Source: Trichoplax adhaerens (lineage: Eukaryota > Placozoa > Uniplacotomia > Trichoplacea > Trichoplacidae). Taken from it: a stretch of DNA of 64,000 bases. The stretch is from the NCBI RefSeq assembly GCF_000150275.1, contig NW_002060962.1, forward strand, positions 212,007-276,006, in the 5' to 3' direction. The notes beneath the pieces were generated by a model, which did no database searches, was not told the DNA's origin, and saw only the letters and a program-made list of their open reading frames with translations. The position numbers were made by a program, and so were the translations under genes. Of the stretch, positions 14,150 through 28,394 are shown piece by piece. Position 1 is the stretch's first letter, and each line of letters begins with the position of its first letter.

Positions 14150-15770
14150 CCGCCCGTACAACACTACTTCAAAAGAGTAATTTATTGAAATTATTTGCAA
14201 TCGTCGAATAAAATCTGTTTTTGTAATGGTTGTACTAGGAATTGGAAAAACTGTCAGCAAATGTGAAGTTAACTACCATGAGATTTCATTGCATCGTTAG
14301 CCCATAAAGTATTGCAAAATGAAGTAATCCATAACGATACCTCACGTATTTGCTAATATAACTATCTCATACGATGATCAGCTATGGAATATACGAATTA
14401 CAGCAGCGCTAACCTTTGCAAAAGTAGTTAACAATCTTGAAATTATTTGCAATTATAAAATAAGACTAGTTTACAGTACAGTTATGCTAGAAGCCAGCGT
14501 TCCATAACAGAAGCTAAAAACTGGCATCACATTTGAAATTAACTACTGCAAGATTTCATGATATTGTATATCCATAGTCAAAATATTGCAAAATGAAATA
14601 ATCCACATAGATACTTGTTACAAAATCTCGATTTGTAACGAGGAAATTTTCCAACAAAGAGACTACACTTTTCTTAGTCGAAACTTTTATTTAGTGCTTC
14701 TACTCTTTATTCTACTACCGTACAGTACTGTAACCTCTAGTCTATACCTTCTTTAAGTATATGACATATTACTATTTATACCTACGCAACATGCACACGA
14801 ACTAAAACAGGTTTAGGTAGCGTTAGCCAATAACAGAACGACAACCCAGCTAAAATGTCGTAAACAAGACTGCAATTACTTAGTTTAAGATCATTGATAG
14901 CGTAAAATATATGAAAATTAGTAAGAAACATAGCTCAAAGGTTTAATACTGTGTGTTATAGGTAAGATTTGGTAGTCCATGTCTGACTCCATGATGCAAT
15001 GTAATGCAGCAGACCTAACTTTAATTAAGAGCTGGTTGCTGATTTTGAAATTACTTACAATCATAAAATAGAATTCGTTTACAATAATTGCACTAGGAGT
15101 TGAATACTGTCATCCATCTGAAATGAACTACAGACTGTCCTGCAAAGTCTCCTCATAATATCCTGTACAATGTACATTCAAAGGATTGTAAAACGGAAAA
15201 ATCCATATTGATACTTCACCTGTTAGCTAATTCACTCACGGACAGCCTACTCAACTATGCAACTTATTACACATAGTAATCCTTGCTAAGCTGGCCAATG
15301 ATTTTGAAAATTCTTTGTAATTGCAAAATAAAACTTGTTTACAACTGTCATCCAATCTGGAATTAACTACTGCAAAGTTAAATCGTATTATATAACTATA
15401 CGAGAAAGGATTGCAAAACAGAATAATCCATATCAATACAGTACTTCATTTCTTTACAGACAATATATTTAACTATGCAATACTATACTGTACACTGTAT
15501 GTACTGTACATTGTATACTTTACTAAGCAACTTATATAATTAATCAGAGTACAGTAGAGCCAACCTTCACTAAAACTAGCTCATAGCTTTCAAATTATTT
15601 GCAATTGCAAAATAAAACTTGTCTGCAATAGTTGCACTAGGAGCTGAAAATTGTAATCACATCCAAAATGAATTACTGCCAGAATTTATCCTATTATACA
15701 ACAATAACAATATTGCAAATAGAAATAATCTATTTTAATATTTTTAGTTCATCGTTGACTTACTGTATTT
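14150..15770. repeat. Degenerate array of a ~250-bp repeat (about 5 copies)
   Basis: Copies start near 14188, 14435, 15045, 15298 and 15590. Each opens with a version of AAATTATTTGCAATNGCAAA followed by ATAAAACTTGTTTACAA, then TGAAATTAACTACTGCAAG, and closes with ATTGCAAAATGAAATAATCC plus ATATTGATACTT. Copies differ strongly and spacing is uneven, so the array is old. It lies upstream of ADA1 and of AP5S1, which point away from each other. I do not recognise the family. Confidence 0.75.
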
Positions 15771-15826
15771 ATTCATGATAAAATTTTTACCTTTAGTTGC
15801 AAGAAAGTTGAGTACTAGAGACCCTG

Positions 15827-16042
15827 TACCTAAAGAGAGACTGGTAAAAACTCTCAATTTTTGTCTTCACATTCACAAATATCGTTCCAAAAAGGTTAAC
15901 GTATCTAATTGGTGCAGATGGACCCAAAATAGTTGCCAGTCCATCCGTGTCTGCGTCCAATCAGATACGTTCTTGCTTTACCGCCTTTACGATATGTTTA
16001 GACATGTTTTTAGCCAGGACTTTGCCAGTCTCTCTTTAGGTA
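15827..16042. mobile_element. Fold-back (MITE-like) element, ~215 bp
   Basis: The two halves are imperfect inverted copies. ACCTAAAGAGAGACTGGTAAA at the left end pairs with TTTGCCAGTCTCTCTTTAGGT at the right end. Inside, AACGTATCTAATTGG pairs with CCAATCAGATACGTT, and GCAGATGGAC with a GTCCATCCGTGTCTGC arm. I see no convincing target-site duplication and no transposase frame, so it could be a non-autonomous DNA element or another kind of long palindrome. Confidence 0.65.
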
Positions 16043-16164
16043 AAAGGCATCTTTATTTATTTATTTAATTAATTACCTGAATGCTGCATAGCTCAAGAAG
16101 ATTGCAGTTAGACGAAGTTCAGCATCTCCACCATAAAGGTTTTATTACCCCTACAGACGTAAGA

Positions 16165-16315
16165 TCGGTACTATACGGTACAGTGTACAGTACACAGTAT
16201 TGTAGAAACTGTACTGTACTCAGTACTGTACACTGTTCGGTACGGTATGTGGGATGGGACGGACGCGACTGGAACAGCGGCTCTTTCAGCTCCTGTACTG
16301 TACGCTGTACAGTAT
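16165..16315. repeat. Palindromic TACAGTAC tract
   Basis: Runs of GTACAGTGTACAGTAC, CTGTACTGTACTCAGTACTG and TGTACTGTACGCTGTACAG, interrupted by unique sequence. Same family as 2720-2856. It sits about 200 bases upstream of AP5S1. Confidence 0.75.
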
Positions 16316-16519
16316 GCTCCTGCAAGCTTGCACAGTATCCATGGAGAACATGGCTGACCTGGTTAATAAAGGAAATTTCCATTCACCTTAATTACATAAG
16401 CCTGTTGTAAGTTTTAATTTATCGTCTATATTATCATAGACTAATGGTTGAAGCTAATTGAAGTATATTGTACTACGTGCTGGTTACAGGAGAGTAGGAA
16501 GTATCTTCAACACCACGAA

Positions 16520-18746
16520 ATGGTGCATAGTTTTGTTATCCATAGCCTTTTACCTGGAACTTGCAGAGTATTCTATTCCATCACATTCTGCAGCGATAGC
16601 AAAGCGGTAAGTGATGATCATCGTCATGGTTATTATAATAATTAAAACAAGTAGAATGTAGAGGCAAGATGCTTAGTTGCTTTGGACTACGCTAGCATTT
16701 ATATAACATCCATATTCTAAGTTAGTGATGAATTAATCATTGAACGCCGTCGACAATTTGATGCAACTTCCGCTATTTTACGTGTATAATATTACTAAAC
16801 TAGTTGCAATAATATCCTTTACTACATGGAAATATAAGCCTATAGAGTTCAACAACATATGCTACGATGGCCTGTTGATATGCAATACTGTATAAGAATA
16901 CAGTAAATTATAACTTCACGAAGCATCTCTACCATCCACATGTTCGCTATTAACCAGAGTTACGCGTACATCGAAATACGTACGCATATCATAGAATACA
17001 GTATAGTAACCAATGACTTCTAGTAACTCTTGTAGTGATCCGTTCAAATTTTCTAAAAATTGATTGTTAATTAATCTTCACTACATGGCATTTATTTCGA
17101 AGTCCTTTTTGAATGATTGCCACTACTGCACAGTGAGTGTACACGGCTCATAGTACAGTGTACAGTATTCGAGTATAAATTGATTGATTTTATTCATTTA
17201 TTAAACATCCTACTGTAATAGGCCAGTTTGCCATGCTAACTGAATTTTCACTCTATTACAATAGAATGGACACGTCGAAGATCGCAGTGGCCGGAAAGAG
17301 AAATTACTAGCCATTGCTCAACGTGTACAATCGGAATACTCATTCAAACGAGTTACACAAAGGAGCGACCTTTATGATGAATTATTGGTGGCATCAGCAG
17401 AGTATGACTAATTAATTAAAGAATATATGTGTAGTATATTTACTCATACGTAATTATCGATTCGGCTGTTCATTCTATCAGTATTTATATCACGACTTAT
17501 CGGCTACTCTGGTAAAGTATGATGCATTGCGTAATTAGGTATATAACATATCTATATATTATAGTTTAAAATCGATAACAATTTATGTCAAATACTAGTC
17601 TGTTACGGCCTATAATTAAAAGTATCTCACATACATACTTAGGGAATGCACTTTCGATTGATTAATAGTCATCTGTTGCCTATGATGTGTTGCTACTGTT
17701 ACTATATTCATAAAATTTCAAATATCTTAAATTAATACACAGATATGGTTTAAATTTGGAAGGAGGCGCCTTTCGATCACTTCGTGGGGAACCATTCGAA
17801 AGCGAAAAGGCTATCCTTTGGCTTGGACGTGACAAGTTAGTATTCCCATTTAATCGAACCATTAATTCTAGCAAAATATTGCTGATTTGATGAAAATATA
17901 TAAAATAGATTTAAGATACAATTTAATTGAGCTACGCGTACGAGAATGTTAAATATCTCTTAATATATTAGCTTGCAAATGGAATAATTTTTGTAGTGCC
18001 TTTAACTTCATACCGTACTGGTACTATTGTGTCAACGCTTACGAGGAAAAAGTTCTTTTATGTAGCTACACTTAGTATTCTTATTACCTACCCTATCAAA
18101 AATTTCAGGTTATATTAATATATCAAATCGTCCAGTATCTCGCCTATTATTTTACTTACAATTTGCTACAGATAAAGAATTAATCAACTATGGAATATTT
18201 TTTATTATTAATACATGTGGTTGTGAAAAAAGTATTTAATGGTAAAATTGTAATTTCAATTATAACCTCATTAATTTAAAAATAGCAATGGATTTGCATT
18301 GGTATGCGATACTCATGAAAATCGCATGTTGGCTGAAAACACTTTGCGATTGCTTTGCAAATTCCTACAACCCCATATCAAAAACACTTCACAAGGAACG
18401 GAGGTACGTATATGATACTGTAGATTATATTTCTCATTCTTTGCGGTTCTGTATATACTATCTTCTGTATTTTTAACTTAATGTATACAAGTAGATGATG
18501 ATCGTCATACTCAGATTCTTATCTATTTCATAGCCTGTTCTATTGGTGGATCGTATAGCCGCAATAGTTAACCGATTTCTGCCCAACGGGCAGGTAAGAC
18601 TGTGTGTGTCCTGGTTATTTCTCTAATGTTCACCGCAGAAATTACGTATTAATTTGAAACAAATATTTCTTCTGTAGCTCTTATTCTTAAATCATCGAAT
18701 AATAAGACACTTTGAAAAAGAATTGGAGATGCTACTATCAGCTTAA
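16520..18746 (+). CDS. AP5S1: AP-5 complex sigma subunit
   Basis: Small subunit of the AP-5 adaptor, which works with SPG11/SPG15 on late endosomes. Built from six exons: 16520-16606, 17265-17401, 17743-17835, 18286-18403, 18534-18593 and 18678-18746. Phases join cleanly to 187 residues (human AP5S1 is about 200). The match to the family is collinear: N-terminal MVHSFVIHSLLPGTCRVFYS; a helix KEKLLAIAQRVQSEYSF; GGAFRSLRGEPF followed by AILWLG; GFALVCDTHENRMLAENTLR; then DRIAAIVNRFLPNGQLLFLN. CAG before GAGAGTAGG at about 16490 looks like an acceptor, so a 5' UTR intron is likely. ADA1 diverges upstream and ADA2 converges downstream. The single exons are too short to stand out alone; the joined match makes me confident. 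Confidence 0.9.
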
Positions 18747-19990
18747 TAAATGTATAAGAGGATTATAATTTGGTATTGACCTCAAATACTGGATGTGAAA
18801 AAGCTGAAGAAAATTCGTTAAAGACTGTATAGTTTATCATTAGAATAAACCATTTTACAATTTATTACCTTTAGATTGAAATTATGCAAACAACAATGTT
18901 TGTGCTGATCTGATTTAAAATTCAAGATACTGTACAAACAACTTGAATTATTACTAAAATTTAACGACATGTACTTTAGTTCTATGTACAATATATTATT
19001 GATGAGCAGCATTATATATTTTTGAAATGGAGATCAAATTGAAAAAAAATGCCCAACAGTTTGAAAATTTTGCTTTCACATTCAATTGTAGCTATTTTGG
19101 GAGCTATTTTCGACTGTATTCATTAAAATTATTGATTGCTCGTGTTTCGGTAGCTTCGTACTCGTAAAGAAATTTAAAATTGTAACTAATTGGTAGCGCA
19201 ATAATGAAACGTTAAAGTAATTTCGATAAGGCGATTTTAATAAAACAGTATTCCTTGTCTTTATCGAAAACTTTATGTCTAAATCTTCGGCTTTAAATGA
19301 TGTATGCGTACAGTATGTACGACGTATTTAGATATCACTGAGCATTCTGTGGTATTCTAAGAGTCGATTTTGTATGTGTAAACTATAATTATTAAATTTT
19401 CAGTAGTTTCTGTTATAGTGCAGTCATACGCATACTACTTTAATCCAAATTTGTAGATACGTCGATTAATAGGTCATAATAAGGCAAATGTAAATATCTA
19501 AAAATTGAATCCACCATAAATTCACAAAACACCGTTACTAACATTAGAAACATATGACGTATTAAACCATTGTATCCAAGGTAATCGATAAAACTTTATT
19601 ATAAAGTGAATCAGACGTAAATGTTCCTTTCGAAATTGATGCCCTTCAATTCTACTTAAGACATTTGATTACAAAATTATCACTGTACGACACCATATCA
19701 TCACACAAGAATTGAGGCTTTCTAACCAGAAATTGATTATTATGCCCATAATTATAACAAAATGCCATACTTGACTAATTTAGCATCATTTACTGTGTAA
19801 TGGTACTGATTGACTAAGAATCATAATATTATTCACCATGTATCCATTAAGAAACATCAGATAAAATCAATAAATCAGCACATTCCGTTTTTAGACGCAA
19901 CATTAAAAATCCAATAAATTACAGGAAAATGATCAAGATAAGGTACAGTACTATATTAGTTCGAGAAACGGTAACTGGTTTCAATGTCCT
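18747..19990. other. Intergenic between AP5S1 and ADA2
   Basis: AT-rich sequence between two converging genes, so it should hold both 3' UTRs. AATAAA overlaps the end of AP5S1 (18745-18750). I see no further gene or repeat. Confidence 0.5.
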
Positions 19991-22900
19991 TTAACACCTC
20001 AATCCATGTATTCTTTCTAAATCTGCGATTAACTGTTTCTTTTCTTCTTCTGGCAAGAAACACGAACGCGCTGCATTGAATGCCTGTAAATTAAAGTGAA
20101 ATCAACGCAATTAAGAGATTATATAAATATCAGAAATTCACTAGATATTATGTAAGAAAGATAAATTAATCATACACAAAATAGTACAATCGTTATTGCA
20201 CTACACTACTTATACAGGAATATGGCATTAATTTACCGCTCGGGTTAATATTGGTATATCATAACCCCAATCATTGTAAACCAAATCATATTCATCGGCA
20301 ACTCCAACATTGCAAGACAGCGAACAATCACAATTTAAGGAAAAGTTTAAGCCTTGATCGATAAACCTAAAATTTTAAACGTAGATTATAAGCAATATAG
20401 GTGCGTACGACAGAGACGTAGAATACAACTGATTATCAATTATATCAAAGATGATTAACCGCTTAGCTGGATGGCCAGTAAAACTATGACATGAACCCGT
20501 AAGTAAACTAGAAGTTGGACAAAGCTAAAAGTAAAAAGCGAGTATAAAATTGTTAAAACAATCCTTTAATTCAGGAAAAGTAATTTAATTCTATTTCTAA
20601 CTTCAAGATGAATTTTTTCATTTTTGACTCTGTTAAACAATTTTTCATCCTCTACCAAATGATATCCGTGACCTATTCTCTCAGCACTTAGCCAATCCAA
20701 GCTCTATGCATTGTACATATATATAGAAGATTTGAAAATATAAAGATTCCTGATAGCACTATTGCTCACAAACCATCCTCTACTTAATATTGACTTTCTA
20801 TAACTATATCAACACAGTAATTTTAAAAAATTGTCTACAGAATCTCATACTAAAGTGTATTCCCAATCAGTCAACCAACATCAACAATAAACTATAAAAT
20901 TAAATAAGGATAATCTGATGTTTCGATTTGGTATTCATGTATAATCCTTAACTGATACCTGACGGATGCTTTCAGCTGGACCTGCCTCTCCCGCATGAGC
21001 GGTCCTATGAATACCGAATTTTTTGACTTCCTACATAATGTATTTATAAGCATAACATTTTTCATGATGCAAATGATTACCAGTATAAAAATGACTCGCT
21101 CAACCTTCTACACGTCTGGTATCCTGAGAGCTATTGTAAATTTGTAATAATAACACCAACAACGAAAATTTACCTGAAAGGCTTTGACAAATTCATCATC
21201 GGGTTTAATAGGATAATTTCCTTCATCTCCAGCTAAATCAATACCAACAACTCCTTTTCCATGAAATTTTTTGCATAATTCAGCTGTTTTTGCCGATAAT
21301 TCTAGACAGTGAAATATGCAGACCTAATTCAGTTATCGTAGCTTATCGTAATAATAGTTAATCTTTAAAATCTATCTCTATGCATCAATAAACCATCTAG
21401 ATTACAACGTTTGATACCACTCAGTTTTTAACTAGTTTATAATTTAGTTAGTGTAATCTACTTTAGCACTTCATTGTCTAGCAGTGCAATATCGATACTG
21501 AATATGAGTTAAAACAACAAATATATCGAAGTAGAGTATAGTAAGTTACAAATACTGCATATGTATATCCCAATTATATATACATAGCAAAGGCAAACTG
21601 TTTTAAGGCTTTCAACCATCCAATGTAAAATATTTTTTCAAATGCAAGTACCTGGAAATGGTCGAATGCAGCATAGTAAGCTCCGAACGGTAATACCATA
21701 ACGTCGAGACCCTTCAGCTAGGCCTTCCAGAATAACCTGCAGTGCTCCTTCATCCGTTAATTGATCGGTATTTTGAATAGTATTTGATGCTTCACTACTC
21801 AGTAGCTGGGGGGCATAACGTACTTCAGTGTACAAGACACCTTCATTTGCTTGATCTTCACAGAATTCTATTGCACAACGTCGTAAAGCAGCAGCATCTC
21901 CTCTGTATTTGTATATATAAATGCACACATACAAGATAAATGTATCGGTTAAATATAACGACAGAAATAATCAACATTCTTAAAGAGTTTTCTCAATATT
22001 GCATCTTAGGCATGCATTAACACCTTTTGTATGATGCTAAATGAAGCGCTCATTTAATCTGTCCGAGCTAAGTTGCGATATGTGGTAGCTACTACCCATT
22101 CTTTAGCTTTAAAATTAATGAATTAAATCAATTATATTACCTGACAACTGAAAGGAAAACGGGAAAAGGTTCAAGAAATCTTCTCAAAGATCGATCCTTT
22201 ACATCTACATTCTCGCAAGATACAAGCTCCTTCAGTTGTCTTACATTGTCGAAAGGTAATTCAGCTCCTTTGTTTCTGCATTAATATCATTTTGTAAAAT
22301 GTACCATTCAACTTATACCATACTTGTAACGAATGATATAGCATATCAAGGAAAATGTAATGTATCATTAAAAATAAGTATTTATCATACGATTGAAGTC
22401 ATCTTTGTACACAATTTACATGCTTGTACTTTATTAGAAATCAATTATAGCGTTACTCCAAGAAATACAAGATTTTACAATTATATAAATAACAGTATTT
22501 ATTGACGTAATATTTCATCATTACCTGGCCAATTCGATAATAGTTTCTGCCCGAATGGATCCATCCAAATGGTTATGCAACTCTACCTGTAAGGTTAGTC
22601 AATTTATAGTAAATACGGGTAAACAGTAAATTCGTATACTTTGATACAAATTCTTAATAAAAGTCTTGGTCATTTAAAGTCTGAATCAATGCACACAAGT
22701 GTTAAATATAGCTCAAGCATTTCAATGTAATGAAAGCATCATGAATAGCCTTACTAATTACTTATCAATTAAAGTAAGTATTTGTAATATCAATGACTGC
22801 TATCGCAATCGTGGAGTCTCACTTGTTAGTCGATCAAGGATATTCTAGATACATAGCGATTGATTACTCGATAGTCTATCATTTAGGATTACCAATGTAG

Positions 22901-23697
22901 TCATTCATTAAAGTGATAGCTATAAGTCGATTATCGATCGGTAGCCATTATAGATCAGTTAGAAAGTCTAGCTTGGAGTAATTATTGCCACAAATAACGT
23001 ACTGTATCAGCTGCCATATCGTACAGGAATAATTGCAGCTATGATACTAGGCCATTGCTATTATTAACACTGCATGTAATAATTGTACGTTACATGCATT
23101 TATCATAATCAGTCTAGCGTAATTTACAGCAGCTGCTACTCTAAGCAATTTATACTATCACCACAGATTTAGGATTCTAGGTCATCTACGAAGCCTGTAC
23201 TTGATCTAGGGTTCCGGCGAAAGCCTTTCAAATGACTACGTACTCCATTAGGCATGATGTAATCGGCGGTCAAAATGAATTACAACACCGTACCAAAGGC
23301 TATGGCCGACAGCATGGCGTACAGGCCCAAACAGTTAAAACTGAAGAGCCCTCCATCCCGCTAATTGAATCAGATTGAAATATTCTATCGGACAGATCAT
23401 ATTCGGTTGATATCCACCACTACGCGATTGCAGAAATAGTTGGAAGATTTGCTCAATCTGTTTAAAGTATTGCAAAGCAAGTCTTTGCAAGCTTGTACTA
23501 TACTGTCATTCGAACTAACAGCTAGCCGTGCACCATCATTGAAGATTATTTACGAGTCAATGTATATCGATCTATACAAGTAAATCAATGCAAATCGCCT
23601 ACAAAGCAGAGACACTCAGACACACTTAAAACCTGTCTTATGCATATTAATGTTTGCTTACCTTCCATTTGAGACTATCTGGACCTCGGGATGCCAT
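19991..23697 (-). CDS. ADA: Adenosine deaminase 2 (paralog), altered active site
   Basis: Ten minus-strand exons: 23697-23662, 22586-22525, 22275-22141, 21902-21652, 21301-21174, 21030-20959, 20703-20602, 20524-20460, 20366-20237 and 20083-19991. They join to 357 residues with the same intron phases as ADA1 and ADA3. Present are HNH (16-18), IDLAGDE, HAGE (216-219) and GHGYH with His240. The usual SDD motif reads C-D-C at 296-298: the zinc-binding Asp297 is kept, but the next Asp is Cys298 (TGT, 20326-20324). In mammalian ADA this second Asp (D296) contacts the purine ring. All splice sites are GT-AG and no stop interrupts the frame, so the gene is under coding constraint or only recently freed. 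Activity may be lost or changed. Intron 1 holds an unrelated broken exon. Confidence 0.93.
23169..23360 (-). pseudogene. Unrecognised exon-like segment with an in-frame stop
   Basis: Read on the minus strand after an acceptor-like ATTCAATTAG, a 64-codon frame runs to a stop at 23169. It is interrupted once by TAA after residue 26. Before the stop it encodes a hydrophobic stretch (CLGLYAMLSAIAFGTVL). After the stop, in the same frame, comes FILTADYIMPNG and a basic tail ending in FVDDLES. Composition looks like a single-membrane-span protein end that suffered one nonsense change. I cannot name the family, and I found no upstream exons. It lies inside ADA2 intron 1. It could be chance. Confidence 0.35.
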
Positions 23698-26335
23698 CTT
23701 CTGAAAATGTCGAACGTTGAGGAGCTCTTTACTGCAGGACTTGCTCAATGCTCAGCTGCTCACTCTCAATTGTAGTCATTAAGGAAGCTACAGTACAGTA
23801 TGTACTGTACAGTACTGTACTGTACTGTACCGTATCATGGACCACTCGAGTCAGATTATTTCCGATGGCACTCCTTCGTTCAAAAATCAAAGTTGTATTG
23901 CGTAGCTGTAGAATATTTATATATATATATGTATATACCCGTAGAAGGATATCTCCACATATAGAATGTATCTAGTTCGGGCCTGATTGAACTTACTCAA
24001 TTATATCGTTTCAGGCTGCCATCGAAATTAATCAGACTGTCGATGTAAATTAACTACAGTAGTCTGGTGACCGATTGACCGTACCGTACCGCTCAGTACG
24101 GTACGGTACGGTACAGTTCGCTAATGAAACGGACCAGAAATGCAAAATGCAAGATGGCGAAGTTGTTGAAGTTAAAAAGTCGTATCATTATAATTCATTA
24201 GTATAGACTTGCAAGTCCCTGAGCTAGACATGATATCAAATTCTCTAGCTAAGATTTTTGATAATATCGTGCATTTTGGGTTCGCTCGAGTATTTACAGT
24301 TTGTACACAAGGCTATTTTGCAGCCTTATTTTGCAGATTTCTGTACAGCAAACTACTGATTCATCTCTTACAGCTCGTCAATTTTTTAGCTCTCTATGCT
24401 TGCACTTGTACCATCTTGCATCATGCTTCTAAAGTAGTAAACAACTCCGTGTTACTGTACATGGGGGCGGGTGGGGGGCTGTTCTGGCCACTTCATTAAT
24501 TAATTATACTCGTATTACATACTGCCATATTATTATTTATTTATTTATTTATCGTATATGACATATATACTGTAGACGTACAGTAGTGTATATATAACAT
24601 ATAATACGTCATATACACTATTCTATTGATCCAGTAGTAGTACTACACACTGTCATCACTCTCAGACAGACGGACTTTTCTTACTCAATGAAGCCGGAAA
24701 TTTCTGTATCGAAAAAGGACTACTGTAGTTAGTATGGATCTTCCATGGCTATTTTTAAATCACTGGTACTAATTTAAGTAGCGTTTAGAATCTTACAGAA
24801 CTATTTTCAATCAGAACTTTATAACAGATAATAATATTCAATGTAGCATTACTTCATTGAGAAAATATCACTCAATCCAAAATCAACCGTCTGTATACTA
24901 AAGTACTGCCATAACGAAGTGTTGCGTAGTATATCTTGAAGAGATGACTTTGGAAATAAATGTCTGTCTGTGCAACAGTAGTTTTTCTCCTTTCCACGGC
25001 ATCTACTGTAGTTCAGTTAAAACAACAAGTACAGAATGGTCGATTTCCCAATGTGATTACACTATTTTCCATGGCCAAATTTGAGTGAAAAATTAAAATT
25101 ATGATTCGCTGAAATTTCTTGATAAAATAGATATGTACGGGTAGGAGTATGTCTGCAGAACATGATTACGATGATGAAATCAATGTCAATACACAAGTAA
25201 ATAGTAAGAAAACTTGTTTCAATACTGTGGTATAAAGTCCTTTAGTACACACTTTGATACTTTAATCGAACTGGATTGGATCGTAATTTTAAAAATTATT
25301 ATTATTATGTTTTGGATTTTGGATTGAAGTTGGATTGGAGTCGGATTGGACAAGATGAGTTGTCTTTGGATTTCGGAATGAATAAGAAGGAAGCGGTAAA
25401 ACACTGCTGTACAGTAAAATTCTACCTCTAGAGAAAGAGACTAGTGTAATGAATTACACATACCCAATTCTCCATTTGTATCATCATTGCTCAGCGTCAC
25501 TAAATCGGGATGTATGGATTACAGTTTAGTATCAAAATTGTTAGAAATGATATTATTATAATAATATTATGACGACATCTATATTTGACACACTTTGACA
25601 TGGTCTACTGAGTGTATATATATATATATATATATATATTGTAGCTTGGACTACTAGAAACTGGGACTACCATACTACAGTAAATCTCTTCATTGAAGAA
25701 TTAATTGAAGAGTCCCTCTCTCATTCAGAAATTTTCCCACATAAATTGATCCTACTGTTACAGTAGTCCATGACAGTAACATAATACACAAAGGAGTACA
25801 CGATTTTGGCACGACAGTGATCGTAGTTGTCGCTATGCCTTCGGGGAATTCCACCTTTCTCTCCAAGCAACCAAAAATGGAAAGAATAGCTTTTCTTCGA
25901 TGAAGAATGCCTGTAGAAAGACAGGCAAAGTAATAGAAGACGCTGACAAAAGCAGCACTGTGCAGTAACTAAGCTATTGACGTTTTCTCGCCTGTGGCTC
26001 TATTGAGCGATTGTTATTATCGGCATGACCGACCACTGCGTCGGAAAGCCAAGCATAAGCAGATAGACAGTCGCATAAGTACATCGCATCAGGATAAATG
26101 GCATTTGGCCGACCGTGGATATATTGTCGTTTTATCAGGGAGTGGTCTTTCCTTTTATACAGAAACCCAAATAAAAGATAGGATATAGGCATCAAGTCAG
26201 AGAAATTTGGGTCCTATTTGCCGCTCTCCGGTTACACGCGACTCCCTGATTGAAATACTCTACCGGTGGTTGTAGTTTTTGAGGGAAAATCCTGCAGTAC
26301 CTACACTTGACTGAAATCCAATCAATCCTAGTAAA
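23698..26335. other. Intergenic between ADA2 and EF1A-B, with simple repeats
   Basis: Holds TACAGTAC palindromes (23795-23832), a GTACGG hairpin (24077-24114), an ATTT microsatellite near 24530-24552 and a (TA)n run at about 25615-25640. ADA2 and EF1A-B diverge here, so both promoters should lie in it. A CCTGCAG acceptor ending at 26297 suggests a 5' UTR intron in EF1A-B, as in copy A, but I cannot place its donor. Frames such as 24209-24499 (+) have no recognisable domain. Confidence 0.5.
24077..24114. repeat. GTACGG palindromic hairpin
   Basis: ACCGTACCGTACC is followed by a short GCTCA loop and GTACGGTACGGTACGGT, giving a near-perfect hairpin. It is a variant of the dispersed GTAC-containing palindromes found elsewhere in the window. 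Confidence 0.8.
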
Positions 26336-28024
<1,689 letters not shown>

Positions 28025-28394
28025 TCAATCCTAATGCCTCTACATATTTAGACTAACAGAAATAGAATAAGATAATCGTAGATAACTGTGTGTAATTGTT
28101 CCATTTTCGTTGTGCTGTACTGATGTTATATACAGGCCTGAGGGTAAATTGATTTGTCTTCAGTTCGACAGAGTTATCAATAAAAAAGTACTGCGATAGT
28201 CTTTCGTATTGAATAAATGAGAATCTATCGTTTCTGACTGCTTGTCATTTACCAAATTATATTGGAGTTCGCAAAGTCACTAAAACTTGTATAGTTATCA
28301 ATTGATTTGTGATCATTTAATCTACTGTACTCTAGTCAACTTGTAGACGTATTCTATGAAGAGCTTTTCATGCTTTGGCTACTCGAGCGCAACG
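28025..28394. other. EF1A-B 3' UTR and flank
   Basis: The first ~215 bases align with the EF1A-A 3' flank, including GTAATTGTT, TGTGCTGTACTG, CGACAGAGTTATCAATAAAA and GTACTGCGATAGTCTTTCGT. This supports duplication of EF1A together with its flank. Confidence 0.7.

Noticed and set aside
15775-16068. 97-codon plus-strand frame
   Set aside because: It lies across the fold-back element, whose inverted arms account for it.
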